The notes: generated from the letters alone by a model not told the origin. A stretch of 64,000 nt of DNA from Deltaproteobacteria bacterium HGW-Deltaproteobacteria-19 (GCA_002841865.1 PHBD01000008.1:1-64000), one strand, 5' to 3'; shown: positions 18,784-29,181, counted from the first letter of the stretch. Program-made: numbers and translations.

Positions 18784-19211
18784 TACTGGAGACTCCTTCC
18801 CAACACTTTCTCAGCGATCTCCAAGGACAGGCGTCGCGACTGATTTTTCAGGACGCCCCGGGCCTCGTCGATCTCGCGGTTCATTTTCCCCTGGAACTCT
18901 TCCATCATCTTCGGAATGACGCCTCGCACCGCATCGACAATCTTCCGTGCCTCATCGGCGCCTTCCTTTACATATTCCGCCTTCTGTTCCATGGCGGTCT
19001 GTTTGGCCTTGCGGACGGCTTCCTCGTATTCGGCCATCTTCTTCTCCACGGTCGAGTGAAGGTCGCGTACCTCGTCCCGGGCACCATCGAACTGCTGCTT
19101 GCGTTTCTCCATGATCCCGAGAATGGGTTTGTAGAGGAGAACATTCATGATGAAGACGAGGGCAATGAAATTGACCATCTGCAGCCAAAGGGTTGAATCG
19201 ATATCAATCAC
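18783..19211 (-). CDS. atpX: ATP synthase F0 subunit b' (b-type)
   Basis: A 142-residue single-pass protein: a short N-terminus, one membrane helix (LQMVNFIALVFIMNVLLYKPI, about 10-30) and a charged coiled coil to the end. This is the b' partner of the b subunit. It is the first gene of the operon; the membrane subunits a and c are not nearby, as in other deltaproteobacteria where atpB and atpE are elsewhere. Its stop and the atpF start share one base. Confidence 0.93.
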   Translation of the reverse strand: MIDIDSTLWLQMVNFIALVFIMNVLLYKPILGIMEKRKQQFDGARDEVRDLHSTVEKKMAEYEEAVRKAKQTAMEQKAEYVKEGADEARKIVDAVRGVIPKMMEEFQGKMNREIDEARGVLKNQSRRLSLEIAEKVLGRSLQ

Positions 19212-19239
19212 GGTGTCTTACCTCTCAAGAAAAATCAAT

Positions 19240-19400
19240 AAAAAAGCCGAGTGGAAAAACCTCCACACTCGGCTACTTTTCTCTTAACGATCCGGCGAGT
19301 CGTATAAATTAAAGTAACGATCGTAACAGGCTTTACCCTGTATTGCATGTTAAGGAATACAGTCACCCAACACCCCTGCGTGAAAGCCCATGGTAGTAAA
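19240..19400 (-). ncRNA. Candidate structured small RNA upstream of the atp operon
   Basis: The 300-base gap between the bactofilin and atpX has no convincing gene but is highly structured on the minus strand. A TTGACA box stands at 19434-19439, with a poor -10 near TTAGAA 17 bases on. Next come a 6-bp helix (19383-19388 with 19329-19334) enclosing a 7-bp helix CTGTATT/AATACAG (19356-19362 with 19338-19344), and finally a terminator hairpin. This could be a free small RNA or a leader of the atp operon with a terminator inside it. The boundaries are estimates. Confidence 0.35.
19245..19274 (-). terminator. Intrinsic terminator 34 bases before atpX
   Basis: On the minus strand a 9-bp stem AGCCGAGTG/CACTCGGCT with a 12-base loop is followed by TTTTTATTGATTTTTC. 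It ends transcription from upstream, or an RNA starting near 19,400, just before the atp operon. Confidence 0.8.
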
Positions 19401-19511
19401 GCGCGGACTTCTAACCATAACTGGGAAGGCTTGTCAAGCAGTTTTTGCCTTTTCTGACTGCCGGTCAGCATTCCAGTGTATGGCGCATAATAGCTTATAT
19501 ATATTGGTCAT

Positions 19512-19877
19512 TCAGCTGTTATCCGAAGGGCTGTCATCATCCTGTTGCATCTGGCAATGACCCGTGAAGAAGCCTCCCGCTTCGCATACAAAAACCGCCG
19601 TGCGAATGTCGCCACGGAGGCTTCCCGTTGCGGTCATGTGGACTGACTCATGCGCCTCGATGGATCCCAGAACGGTTCCGCTGATCCGGACCGAAGGGGC
19701 ATCAATGTCGGCCTCGATCCGCGCCCCCTCACCAATCACCAGCAAGCCGTCCCCGGTGATATTGCCGGACACATTGCCGTCGATCCGAATGGATCCATGA
19801 AAGGTGAGGTTTCCCTGAAAGGACGAGCCCTTGCCCAGAAATGCCCGGATGTCATCTGCCTTTTTCTTCCCGAACAT
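19512..19877 (-). CDS. Bactofilin
   Basis: A 121-residue bactofilin (DUF583). The core from about 20 to 105 is a right-handed beta helix with repeated turns such as GSIRIDGNVSGNI, GEGARIEADI and GTVLGSIEAHE. The flanking tails are short and polar, with MFGKKKAD at the N-terminus, typical of membrane-touching bactofilins. Bactofilins polymerise without nucleotide and organise local cell-wall synthesis. The start has GGCAGGAGGGACC before it. It is the last gene of the rod-shape operon, 63 bases after rodA, which supports a cell-shape role. Confidence 0.92.
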   Translation of the reverse strand: MFGKKKADDIRAFLGKGSSFQGNLTFHGSIRIDGNVSGNITGDGLLVIGEGARIEADIDAPSVRISGTVLGSIEAHESVHMTATGSLRGDIRTAVFVCEAGGFFTGHCQMQQDDDSPSDNS

Positions 19878-19940
19878 GGTCCCTCCTGCCGATGGAATAC
19901 CGTCCATCCCGGATTGCCGGAGGAGTTTCCCCGGACCTGG

Positions 19941-21050
19941 TCAGAACTGAAGGATATAGCGACGAACACTTATGTTCAGGAGCAGTCCCACGGCGGTCAT
20001 CATGACTACCAGCGAGGAGCCCCCGTAACTCAGGAAGGGCAGGGGAATGCCCACGACGGGAAGAAGTCCCAGCACCATGCCGATGTTGATGAACACTTCC
20101 CAGAAGAGAAGCATCGTGATCCCGAATGCAATCAGCATCCCTGCGTAATCCCGGGCATGGCGGGCGATTTTGACTCCCCAGAGGATGAGGGCCAGAAAGA
20201 TCAGCACCAGTACCAGGCCACCCAGGAATCCCCACTCTTCGGCAAACACGGAGAAGATGAAATCCGTCTGCTGTTCCGGAAGGAACTTGAGCTGGGTCTG
20301 GGTTCCTTTCAGGAATCCCTTTCCGAGAAAACCGCCGGAGCCGACGGCAATCATGGATTGGAGAATATGATAACCTGTCCCCAGAGGATCCTCGTCCGGG
20401 TTCAGAAAGGTCAGGAGCCGCTGTTTTTGATAGTCTTTCAGGAAAAACCAGGCTGCCGGAAGCAGGGTCAGGATTCCCGCGGCTGCAGGCAGGACGGATT
20501 TCAGGCGTACGCCGACAAAAAAGACCAGCGAAACGAATAAGATCAGGAGCATCAGGGCGGTTCCAAGGTCCGGCTGCTTGAGAATGATGAAGAAAGGGAG
20601 GAAAACAATCAGGAACGGGATCGCCAGTTCGCGCAGACGGTAGGGCTGCGGGAGGCGATGTTCGTCAAAGTATTTAGACAGCGCCAGGATGAGGGTGAGC
20701 TTCATCAGTTCCGACGGCTGAAACGAAAAACCGACCAGATTGATCCACCGTTGAGATCCTTTGACGGCGGTTCCGAGAAAGAAGACGGCGATCAGCAGGG
20801 CGATGGAGATCCCGTAGATAATGTATGCATGACGGGTAATGAACCGGTAATCCACGGAAAAGGCGATGAACATGGCAAGGATGCCGATTGTCATCGACTG
20901 CATCTGCTTCATGTACAGAGGCGTATGGCGGGCATCGGCCAGGCTGAACCCCGTGCTGTAGATGTTCATGACACCGATGGAACAGATGATCAGAACCATT
21001 CCGAACAGCTTCCAGTCAAAATTGAGCAGGAGCCTGCGATCGAACTTCAT
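19941..21050 (-). CDS. rodA: Rod-shape peptidoglycan polymerase RodA
   Basis: A 369-residue SEDS-family integral membrane glycosyltransferase with about ten helices. The signature segments are 'GSQRWINLVGFSFQPSE', KQPDLGTAL, the long loop with DFIFSVFAEEWGF and the C-terminal GIPLPFLSYGGSS. It polymerises lipid II for the elongasome with PBP2. The ATG with AAGGAGGATCC in front overlaps the mrdA stop by four bases. Confidence 0.97.
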   Translation of the reverse strand: MKFDRRLLLNFDWKLFGMVLIICSIGVMNIYSTGFSLADARHTPLYMKQMQSMTIGILAMFIAFSVDYRFITRHAYIIYGISIALLIAVFFLGTAVKGSQRWINLVGFSFQPSELMKLTLILALSKYFDEHRLPQPYRLRELAIPFLIVFLPFFIILKQPDLGTALMLLILFVSLVFFVGVRLKSVLPAAAGILTLLPAAWFFLKDYQKQRLLTFLNPDEDPLGTGYHILQSMIAVGSGGFLGKGFLKGTQTQLKFLPEQQTDFIFSVFAEEWGFLGGLVLVLIFLALILWGVKIARHARDYAGMLIAFGITMLLFWEVFINIGMVLGLLPVVGIPLPFLSYGGSSLVVMMTAVGLLLNISVRRYILQF

Positions 21051-22975
21051 GGATCCTCCTTCCGGGCCGGATCCGGCTTGACGGCCGCCAGAGAAGGTTT
21101 CGACCGGGAAGGAGAATCCTGGCGGACTGTCTGTTCCTTCCCGGCCTGATTTTTCTGATCGAAGTACGCATCGATAACCTTGCGGGCGACAGGTGCCGCC
21201 GCCGAGCCGCCATGTCCCGCGTTTTCCGCAATGACAGCGACAACGATTTCCGGGCGATCGTGGGGTGCGAAGCAGACAAACAGGGCGTGATCGCGAAATC
21301 GGGTGGAGAAGCTTCTGACTTTTCCGGCCGACGGGAGTCCCACAACTTGGGCGGTGCCTGTTTTCCCGGCCACATCGGCTTCTTTCCGGCGAAGCGCGCC
21401 TCCGGTTCCGCCCGGTTCGTTCACGACACCCCACAGGGCATCCCGAATGAGAAGTCGGTTCTTCTCACTGATCGGCAAAGTGCCTCGTTTCTCCGGCGTG
21501 AAGGCCTGAACGACTTTTCCATCGATGGTTTCGATTTGGCGGACAATGCGGGGGCGCCACAGGGTTCCTCCGTTGGCCAGGGTCCCGTAGGCCAGGGCAA
21601 GCTGCAGCGGCGTTACGGTGTTGAAACCCTGGCCGATGGAGATGGAGATGGTCTCTCCCGGCTGCCAGGGTTTCTTGAAGCGGGCGAGCTTCCACTCCCT
21701 AGTCGGGATGATGCCTCCCTTTTCCCTGGGCAGGTCGATGCCGGTGGCTTCGCCGAAGCCAAAGGCGCGTGCATAGTGGGCGATCTTGTCGACCCCGAGA
21801 AGTTTACCCAGGTTGTAGAAATAGACGTCACAGGAGGACACGATGGCTCTGTGAAGCGAAACACGACCGTGGCCGTGCTTCTGCCAGCAGTGAAACGTTC
21901 GATTTCCCAATGTGAAGGATCCATTGCAGTGGAAGGATGTATCCGGAGTGACAAGCCCCTCTTCGAGGGCTGCCGCGGCAACTACAAGCTTGTAGGTCGA
22001 TCCCGGCGGGTACTGCCCGGAGATGGCCCGGTTCTCGAGGGGGTGAGCGGGGTCCTGGCTCAGCTTCTTCCAGTCCCTGACGGAAATCCCTCCCCGAAAC
22101 AGATTCGGATCGAAGGCAGGCGAACTGACCATGGCGAGAACGGATCCGTCACGGGGATCCAGTGCTACAACCGATCCGGGTCTGCCCTCCAGGGCGTCCC
22201 AGGCAGCCTCCTGGAGGACGGAATCGATGGTTAACACGACATTGCGCCCTGCGATAGGCGAGAGCCGCCCCAGGATCCGGACTTCCTTTCCTACGACGTT
22301 GACGACCACATTCTCGGCGCCGTTGGTCCCCCGGAGGGAGGCGTCCAGATACCGCTCAATGCCGAATTTACCGACCATGTCGCCGCTGGCGTACCGCATT
22401 CCTTCCTTTTCCAGGTCTTCGGGGCTGATTTCGCCCATGTAACCGATGACATGGGCCATCTTTTCCCCCTGCAGGTACTGGCGGACAGGCACGACTTCGG
22501 AGACCATTCCCGGCAACTCCAGGGTGTGCGCCTCCACGAGGACCAGTTTTTCCCGGCTGATATTCCGTTCGATCCTCAGCGGCTCAACGGATCGGGTTTT
22601 ACGGATTTGAAGGATTTCCTCGGGATAGGAGAGAGAGCGCTCTGTGCACAGGGTTGCGAAACGATTCGTCACGTCCTGGACGTTTCCCGCCCGTTGGGGA
22701 TAAAGCAGGATGTCGAAAGCAGCCTGGTTGTCCACCAGCACCTTGCGGTTCGTGTCGAGGATGACACCTCGAACGGCACGGATGGTGCGGTTGCGCATAC
22801 TGTTGCTTTCGGAGCGCTGATACAGCTCGCTTCCCTTGATGACCTGGAGGTGCCACATCCGCACCACAAGGACCGCCATGGTGCAGACAATAATCAGAAG
22901 CAGCAGCCTGAATCGCTGGTGGAATTCGGCAGAGTCATGGCCATTGAGCCTGTTGTGCCGGCTTGCCATTCCCAT
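21047..22975 (-). CDS. mrdA: Penicillin-binding protein 2 (elongation transpeptidase)
   Basis: A 642-residue class B PBP: a short cytoplasmic start, one membrane helix (22-42), a PBP dimerisation domain, and a transpeptidase domain with S326-TYK as active-site serine motif, SCD at 381-383 and KTG at 538-540. It cross-links peptidoglycan made by RodA. The C-terminal extension after about 600 is Lys/Pro-rich. The start lies inside the end of mreD (41-base overlap); a second ATG six bases on is also possible and better spaced from GGAGG. Confidence 0.96.
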   Translation of the reverse strand: MGMASRHNRLNGHDSAEFHQRFRLLLLIIVCTMAVLVVRMWHLQVIKGSELYQRSESNSMRNRTIRAVRGVILDTNRKVLVDNQAAFDILLYPQRAGNVQDVTNRFATLCTERSLSYPEEILQIRKTRSVEPLRIERNISREKLVLVEAHTLELPGMVSEVVPVRQYLQGEKMAHVIGYMGEISPEDLEKEGMRYASGDMVGKFGIERYLDASLRGTNGAENVVVNVVGKEVRILGRLSPIAGRNVVLTIDSVLQEAAWDALEGRPGSVVALDPRDGSVLAMVSSPAFDPNLFRGGISVRDWKKLSQDPAHPLENRAISGQYPPGSTYKLVVAAAALEEGLVTPDTSFHCNGSFTLGNRTFHCWQKHGHGRVSLHRAIVSSCDVYFYNLGKLLGVDKIAHYARAFGFGEATGIDLPREKGGIIPTREWKLARFKKPWQPGETISISIGQGFNTVTPLQLALAYGTLANGGTLWRPRIVRQIETIDGKVVQAFTPEKRGTLPISEKNRLLIRDALWGVVNEPGGTGGALRRKEADVAGKTGTAQVVGLPSAGKVRSFSTRFRDHALFVCFAPHDRPEIVVAVIAENAGHGGSAAAPVARKVIDAYFDQKNQAGKEQTVRQDSPSRSKPSLAAVKPDPARKEDP

Positions 22976-23447
22976 ATCCCTCCAGTCGGCGGCAGAAATG
23001 GAATAATATCGGGGAGAGCCCGCTGAGAATGCACGCCTGGGGAAGATAAATCTTCAGTCCTGTAAGCAGGACGTTCATGTCATATATTATATAGTAGGCG
23101 GAGACAAGAATGATTCCCTCGGCCAGTACGGAAAGGAAGGTGACGGAAATCAGGAAGAAGGTCTTCGCCGAGTAGACGCGGGCGGAAACGGTGGAAAGGG
23201 TGAAGAAGAGGGCTCCGTAGGACAGGATGTACAGGCCCGGGAAGGGTGTAACCAGGGCATCCATGAAGTATCCCATCAGAAAGGTCAGAATGGCCCCCCT
23301 CCCCGTTTCCATGAACAGACCCGCATAGATCACGACCACGATGGTGAACTCCAGGCTGAGCCGCTCTGCCGTGAAGAGCTCCACGATCGATGTCTGAAGG
23401 ATAACGAGGCCCAGGGCGAGCGGTGGAAGGACAAGATAGCGGATCAT
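22935..23447 (-). CDS. mreD: Rod shape-determining protein MreD
   Basis: A 170-residue hydrophobic protein with five or six helices. The N-terminal LQTSIVELF and the MGYFMDALVTPFPGLYIL segment are typical of MreD. It is the membrane part of the MreBCD complex. It overlaps mreC by four bases and mrdA by 41 bases. Confidence 0.93.
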   Translation of the reverse strand: MIRYLVLPPLALGLVILQTSIVELFTAERLSLEFTIVVVIYAGLFMETGRGAILTFLMGYFMDALVTPFPGLYILSYGALFFTLSTVSARVYSAKTFFLISVTFLSVLAEGIILVSAYYIIYDMNVLLTGLKIYLPQACILSGLSPILFHFCRRLEGYGNGKPAQQAQWP

Positions 23448-24271
23448 TTCTTCTGTTTGTAAGCCAGAATCAGGACTTCTTCCAGACGGCTGAAGTCCGA
23501 TGCCGGAATAACCTCGATTTTCTGGAAAAGGCTGTCCGCTTTCTTGTCGAAGGCTGTGACCGAACCCAGTATAAGCCCCTTGGGATAAAGGCCGGCAAGA
23601 CCGGAGGTGAGAAGGAAATCTCCCGCCTGAACGTCCTCCAGATTGGATACGTATTTCAGACGTCCGCCGCCGGTACCGTCGCCCTGGAGGATGCCTTCCG
23701 CTCGGGTCCTCTGGATCAGGGCATCGACATTGCTCTTCTCATCCGTTATCAGAAGTGCCTTGGAAACATTTGGGGAAGCCTCGATGATGCGCCCCACCAC
23801 TCCCTTTCCGGAGAGAACGGGCTGCCCCGTCCGGACACCGCTGGATGTCCCCTTGTCCAGCAGGATGGTCTTGAAAAGGGTGGCCTGGCTCTTGTCGATG
23901 ACCTTCGCAACCACGGAAGGGATCTTTAATTCCTGCTGCAGGGAAAACAAGGTCTGGAGACGTTGGGCTTCCAGGTACCCCTCCCGATAACGGGTCAATT
24001 CGTTTGTCAACTCATCGATTTTCTTTTTCAGCTCCCGGTTTTCCTGCCGGAGCCCGATCAGGTGCAGATAATCCGCCCAGGTGTCCCGCAGGGCGTGGAC
24101 TGATGCGGTCAGGGTGGACTGAACAGGGCCGGTGATTTCCAGGACTGCAATGCGGACGAGTCCCGGAGTTTCGGGGTAACGGAGATGGTAAGAGATCATG
24201 GCAAGCGTGAGCAGGAGAAAGAGAGCCAGGACGATCAGGTTTTTTTTTCGTTTTGGTACGCTCATGTCCAT
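23444..24271 (-). CDS. mreC: Rod shape-determining protein MreC
   Basis: A 275-residue protein with a basic N-terminus (PKRKKN), one membrane helix (about 12-30), a coiled coil (about 70-110) and two periplasmic beta domains with the family segments 'TSSGVRTGQPVLSGKGVVG' and GDFLLTSGLAGLYPKG. It activates PBP2 and links it to MreB. Two close ATGs (24271 and 24265) are possible; neither has a strong ribosome site. A 252-base gap without any recognised gene separates it from mreB. Confidence 0.94.
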   Translation of the reverse strand: MDMSVPKRKKNLIVLALFLLLTLAMISYHLRYPETPGLVRIAVLEITGPVQSTLTASVHALRDTWADYLHLIGLRQENRELKKKIDELTNELTRYREGYLEAQRLQTLFSLQQELKIPSVVAKVIDKSQATLFKTILLDKGTSSGVRTGQPVLSGKGVVGRIIEASPNVSKALLITDEKSNVDALIQRTRAEGILQGDGTGGGRLKYVSNLEDVQAGDFLLTSGLAGLYPKGLILGSVTAFDKKADSLFQKIEVIPASDFSRLEEVLILAYKQKK

Positions 24272-24523
24272 CCCACAATCATGGCGGAATGGAGGTGCCT
24301 TGCATCGCGAGGACCGGTTCATGCCGGTCTTGATGCGAGGGACAGATCCCGTCTCGGTTCCGGTAGAAGCGAAAGAAGATGCCTGGGAAAGCCGTCCGGC
24401 GCCTCCGGCAGGGGGTGATGGCTGTTTGTTTCGCTTGCCCGGAGGTCGACCGGATCGGGGCGGGAATCGGCTTCACCGAAGCCTTTTCCATCGCGAAATC
24501 CGATTTTTCCGGGAAGCCGTCAC

Positions 24524-25659
<1,136 letters not shown>

Positions 25660-25850
25660 TCCATTTTTCAGTTACTTTGGTGTGAACAACCGGCATTGTA
25701 CAATCCTTCGGAAGGCGCGCTGAAACGGGACTTCCGGCCCGGGTTCCGATTGTTCACTGAAGGTTTGCAGGATGGATGCCTGCCAGCTCGTCCGTGTTGC
25801 GTCAAAACCTTGATGATGGTGCAACGGCGGGTTTTTTCTTGAAAATTCTA

Positions 25851-25879
25851 TTGCCTGTGGATGATCCCTTGTGTATAAA
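25851..25879 (+). promoter_or_regulatory. Probable sigma-70 promoter of ssb
   Basis: TTGCCT, 17-base spacer, TATAAA, ending 29 bases before the ssb ATG. The rest of the 350-base mreB-ssb gap holds no gene that I can see. Confidence 0.65.
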
Positions 25880-25908
25880 AGCTCATCTTCTCGACAGGAG
25901 GGACCGGC

Positions 25909-26316
25909 ATGCTCAACAAGGTGATGCTCATCGGACGGCTGGGGGCGGACCCCGAGGTTCGTTATACCCCGGATGGGGCCATGATCACGACGTTCCGGCT
26001 GGCTACGGACGAACAGTGGAAGGACAAGAGCGGCGAACGGGTCCAGCGGACCGAATGGCACCGCATCGTTACCTTTGGCCGGTTGGCGGAAATCTGCGGA
26101 AATTACCTGAACAAGGGGAAGCTGGTTTACGTGGAAGGGCGGATCCAGACGCGCTCGTGGGAGGACAAGGAAGGACAGAAACGCTACATGACGGAGATCG
26201 TCGCCGCGAACATGCAGATGCTCGACGGAAGAGGCCAGGCGAAGGCAGCTCCGGGTGAGGAATCGCAACCGTCCGCCCCCGAAGGTGGGTATCCGGAAGA
26301 CGACGTACCGTTTTAG
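25909..26316 (+). CDS. ssb: Single-stranded DNA-binding protein
   Basis: A 135-residue SSB. The OB fold (1-105) starts with '[20 protein letters not shown]' and includes the [14 protein letters not shown] and [14 protein letters not shown] strands. A short disordered linker follows and the protein ends in the acidic tip DDVPF that recruits repair and replication partners. The linker is shorter than in E. coli (178 residues). CAGGAGGGACCGGC precedes the ATG. It is convergent with tatA, only 13 bases apart. Confidence 0.97.
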   Translation: MLNKVMLIGRLGADPEVRYTPDGAMITTFRLATDEQWKDKSGERVQRTEWHRIVTFGRLAEICGNYLNKGKLVYVEGRIQTRSWEDKEGQKRYMTEIVAANMQMLDGRGQAKAAPGEESQPSAPEGGYPEDDVPF

Positions 26317-26329
26317 ACGAAAAGGGGGG

Positions 26330-26515
26330 TTATTTCGGATCGACCTTCTTGTTCTGGGGGGTCACATCGATTTCGTCGGGTTCCCGCGTGGCTTTCTTGA
26401 AGTTCCGGATTCCCTTTCCCAGGGCATTGCCGATTTCCGGAAGCTTGCCGGCGCCGAAAATAATCAGGACGATCACCAGGATGATCAGCAACTCCGGAAT
26501 ACCGATACCAAACAT
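26330..26515 (-). CDS. tatA: Twin-arginine translocase TatA/E subunit
   Basis: A 61-residue protein with one N-terminal membrane helix ([20 protein letters not shown]), the FGxGKLPEIG hinge and an amphipathic helix ([14 protein letters not shown]), then a charged tail. This is the pore-forming TatA/TatE type. No tatB or tatC lies within the window. It follows rodZ by 80 bases on the same strand. Confidence 0.93.
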   Translation of the reverse strand: MFGIGIPELLIILVIVLIIFGAGKLPEIGNALGKGIRNFKKATREPDEIDVTPQNKKVDPK

Positions 26516-26595
26516 GATTCTTTACTCCCTGAAGGGTTTTTTATCTCCATAGTTCATCGCATGTAGCTTGTCAAACCCATCTTTCCGGAGGGCCT

Positions 26596-27459
26596 TCAGG
26601 GAAGTCGAAGGTGTACGACCTGTCCCGGGGCTCCCAGGGAGCCCAGGGCTTTTCCCTGGAAGGTCAGCAGGGTTCCTCCGGCGTTTCCCACATCGATGTC
26701 GAAAGACCGGGATGCGCGTCGCTCCAGCCTTTCCCCTGGTTTCAGCAGGACCTGGTATGGCTGGCTCTGATCCTCGCTGAGGCGAATCCATGTATAATCC
26801 CGAGCCTCAATGACAAGGGCGTAACCGTCCGTCGCTGCAGTTGCTGCCGCGGGCGGGGGCGGCTGCTGAGATTTCGGTGCCTGCTGAACCGGTACCGGAG
26901 AAGGGACGGATGCAGAAGGCTCAGGGACTGCCGTCGGGGAAACCGGGGTACCGGCCGGGGCTTGAAGCGGGGCCGGTGCGGGAGCAGCGGGTTCCACAGG
27001 CGCGGCGGGTGGGGCCGTGGCGGCAGGGACCGACGGCGCAGACGGCGCCTTGGCGGGTTCCCGGAGCATCAGAACGGCTGCCGCGATGAGCAGGGCCAGC
27101 AGAAGGCAGGATGCCGTAACGATCCATTTCTTGAAGGACCTTCTTTTCGGTGGTATGGGTGCCTCTTCCGGGGGGGGGCTCTGGGATTCCGCCAGGAAAC
27201 GGTTGTATCGCTCCAGGATTTTTCCTTCGTCGGCACCGATCGTCCGGGCATACGTCCTGATAAAGGAACGGGCGATGACCGGGGCCGGCAGTCTCCCGAA
27301 ACGGCCGCTTTCGATTGCCTCCAGGTTGACCACGGTGATCCGTGTGGCCTCGAAGATGTCCTTCAGCTCAATCCCTTGCGATTCCCTTAGGGCTTTCAGC
27401 TCCTGGACAGGAAATGCATGTTCCGGTAGGGCTTTCTGAGTGATTTCGTCTTTTTCCAT
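26596..27459 (-). CDS. rodZ: RodZ-like cytoskeletal anchor (HTH-TM-DUF4115)
   Basis: A 287-residue protein with an N-terminal helix-turn-helix of the RodZ type (about 18-85, LKALRESQGIELKDIFEATR), one membrane helix (WIVTASCLLLALLIAAAVLML, about 112-132), a long Pro/Ala/Val periplasmic linker and a C-terminal beta domain (DUF4115) with 'DYTWIRLSEDQSQPYQVLL' and 'RSFDIDVGNAGGTLLTF'. RodZ ties MreB filaments to the membrane, so it belongs functionally with the mre operon across the ssb gene. The linker length and low complexity are normal for the family. Confidence 0.92.
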   Translation of the reverse strand: MEKDEITQKALPEHAFPVQELKALRESQGIELKDIFEATRITVVNLEAIESGRFGRLPAPVIARSFIRTYARTIGADEGKILERYNRFLAESQSPPPEEAPIPPKRRSFKKWIVTASCLLLALLIAAAVLMLREPAKAPSAPSVPAATAPPAAPVEPAAPAPAPLQAPAGTPVSPTAVPEPSASVPSPVPVQQAPKSQQPPPPAAATAATDGYALVIEARDYTWIRLSEDQSQPYQVLLKPGERLERRASRSFDIDVGNAGGTLLTFQGKALGSLGAPGQVVHLRLP

Positions 27460-27642
27460 GGATGCGCCGTTTTGCTCCCGAGAATGAAATGATGTCGGAC
27501 CTTATCATTCTCGGCAATATCCATGCAATCGGAAATAGTAGAGTTTCGGCGGAAGAACCGGTTTCCTCCGGCCTGTCGCTTATGCTGATGCAGCGGGAGT
27601 TGAACCGGGACGAATAATTTAGGAACGGAGAGGCGCAGAACG

Positions 27643-28428
27643 ATGGATTCTTTCGGCTCCTTCATGATGGAGATCGCCCGGCAGGCCGGCGACTGGCTGA
27701 AGGGAAGGCTCGATGAAGAGCACACAATTGATTACAAGGGGATCATCAATATTGTCACGGAAGCGGACCGGCAATCGGAAGAGATGATCGTATCGGCAAT
27801 CCTCGGCCGGTATCCGGGACATGACATCCTGGCGGAAGAGAAGGACCGGTCTCCCCAGGGATCGCCTTACCGGTGGATTATCGATCCGCTCGACGGGACG
27901 ACGAACTATGCCCATGGTTACCCCGTATTCTGCGTTTCCATCGCCCTGGAAGAGAACGGAGTCATCCGGAACGGCGTGGTTTACAACCCGATGCTGGGGG
28001 AGATGTTCTATGCCTGCCGCAGTGAGGGGGCCTTTCTGAACGGACGTTCGATTCGCGTTTCCGGGACCCGGGATCTCTCCCACAGCCTCCTGGCCACGGG
28101 GTTTCCGTACGACATCCGGGAAAATCCCGACAACAATATGGATTATTTCAATGTCATGGCCAGGAATGCCCAGGCGATCCGGCGGGCCGGATCGGCGGCG
28201 CTGGATATGGCCTACGTGGCGGCCGGCCGTTTTGACGGCTTCTGGGAACTCCGTCTGATGCCCTGGGACACGGCGGCCGGTTGGCTCCTGCTGGTTGAGG
28301 CTGGAGGGAAGGTCACGAACCTGTCGGGCGCTCCCTTTGCGCTCGATGCACCCCATATCCTGGCCTCAAACGGACGGATTCACGAATCCATGATCGCTGC
28401 CCTCCGCCTGGCCTCCCCTCCGGGCTGA
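27643..28428 (+). CDS. Inositol monophosphatase family protein (SuhB-like)
   Basis: A 261-residue magnesium-dependent sugar phosphatase. Metal ligands are E65/E66, D81, D84 in IIDPLDGTTNYAHG and the later WDTAAG motif. Family members hydrolyse myo-inositol-1-phosphate, fructose-1,6-bisphosphate or related substrates; SuhB also assists rRNA antitermination in enterobacteria. The substrate is not determinable. It is alone on its transcript, divergent from rodZ. Confidence 0.93.
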   Translation: MDSFGSFMMEIARQAGDWLKGRLDEEHTIDYKGIINIVTEADRQSEEMIVSAILGRYPGHDILAEEKDRSPQGSPYRWIIDPLDGTTNYAHGYPVFCVSIALEENGVIRNGVVYNPMLGEMFYACRSEGAFLNGRSIRVSGTRDLSHSLLATGFPYDIRENPDNNMDYFNVMARNAQAIRRAGSAALDMAYVAAGRFDGFWELRLMPWDTAAGWLLLVEAGGKVTNLSGAPFALDAPHILASNGRIHESMIAALRLASPPG

Positions 28429-28460
28429 TCTAGAGATACGGTAACCTTTTCCATCCATTC

Positions 28461-28484
28461 CAACAGGCTGATCATGCCCTGTTG
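28461..28484 (+). other. Hairpin downstream of the phosphatase gene
   Basis: A 7-bp stem CAACAGG/CCTGTTG lies 33 bases after the stop, without a T-run. A second nested structure (CGTTCC/GGAACG inside CCGGGG/CCCCGG) follows at about 28,495-28,558. Either could be a 3' end structure before the Hsp20 promoter. Confidence 0.35.
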
Positions 28485-28566
28485 TACCGGGGGAACCGGG
28501 GATCGTTCCGCCGGGGAGGAACGGAAGCATGAATTCCCTCATCCGGGAACCCCGGCACAGCCTCCC

Positions 28567-28596
28567 TTGACAATGCCGGCTCGGTGTTTATATTAT
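28567..28596 (+). promoter_or_regulatory. Strong promoter of the Hsp20 operon
   Basis: A perfect TTGACA box and an overlapping -10 region TATATTAT (spacer 16 or 18). The expected start near 28,603 leaves a 5' leader of about 120 bases before the first Hsp20 gene. It looks like a sigma-70 promoter, not a sigma-32 one. Confidence 0.65.
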
Positions 28597-28722
28597 CGCC
28601 AAAAGGTACGAATTGAACAATATTAACAGGTTGTCGCCTTTCTGGCAGCCGGGAGAATTTGTTCCGAATTCCTTGGCATCCATGAAAGGGAGGCGATCAA
28701 ACCGGAAAAGGAGGTTTTGGAC

Positions 28723-29163
28723 ATGTTCGGACCGGTCTGGAGATTTGGAAGAATCGTGGATCTCATGCCGGAGGTACAGCGCCTCCAGCGGGAAATGAAC
28801 CGATTATTTTCGGGCGTCAGTCAGCCTTTCAGCCAGGATTTTCCGGCCATCAACGTATGGAGCGGTGAAAAAGAGATCATTGTCTCCGCGGAGTTGCCGG
28901 GAGCGGATCCCGACGGCATGGACATCTCCGTCGTGGGAGAAAGCATGACCTTGAGCGGCGGTCGAAATCCGGAGGCCCTGAAGGAAGGCGAGAATTATCA
29001 TCGCCAGGAAAGGAGCAGCGGGCGATTCAGTCGAACCCTGCAGCTGCCGTTTCGGGTCGATGCGGCAAACATAGCTGCCCGTTATGGAAACGGTATCCTT
29101 CACATCACACTGCCGCGGGCAGAGGCGGACAAACCCAGGAAAATCAGCATCAAGGCAGAGTAG
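28723..29163 (+). CDS. Small heat shock protein Hsp20 (first of three)
   Basis: A 146-residue alpha-crystallin chaperone. The ACD domain runs from about 40 to 135, with 'FPAINVWSGEKEIIVSAELPG' at its start, the RSSGRFSRTLQLP strand and the NGILHITLP motif; the C-terminal tail has the ISI (IXI) motif. ATG at 28,723 is used because GGAGG lies eight bases upstream. Hsp20 proteins hold unfolding proteins in an ATP-independent way. Confidence 0.95.
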   Translation: MFGPVWRFGRIVDLMPEVQRLQREMNRLFSGVSQPFSQDFPAINVWSGEKEIIVSAELPGADPDGMDISVVGESMTLSGGRNPEALKEGENYHRQERSSGRFSRTLQLPFRVDAANIAARYGNGILHITLPRAEADKPRKISIKAE

Positions 29164-29181
29164 AAAGGGGGGACGACCAAG

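Noticed and set aside
19235-19471. 78-codon minus-strand frame between bactofilin and atpX
   Set aside because: It runs through a clear intrinsic terminator hairpin and has no ribosome site; a structured RNA explains the region better.
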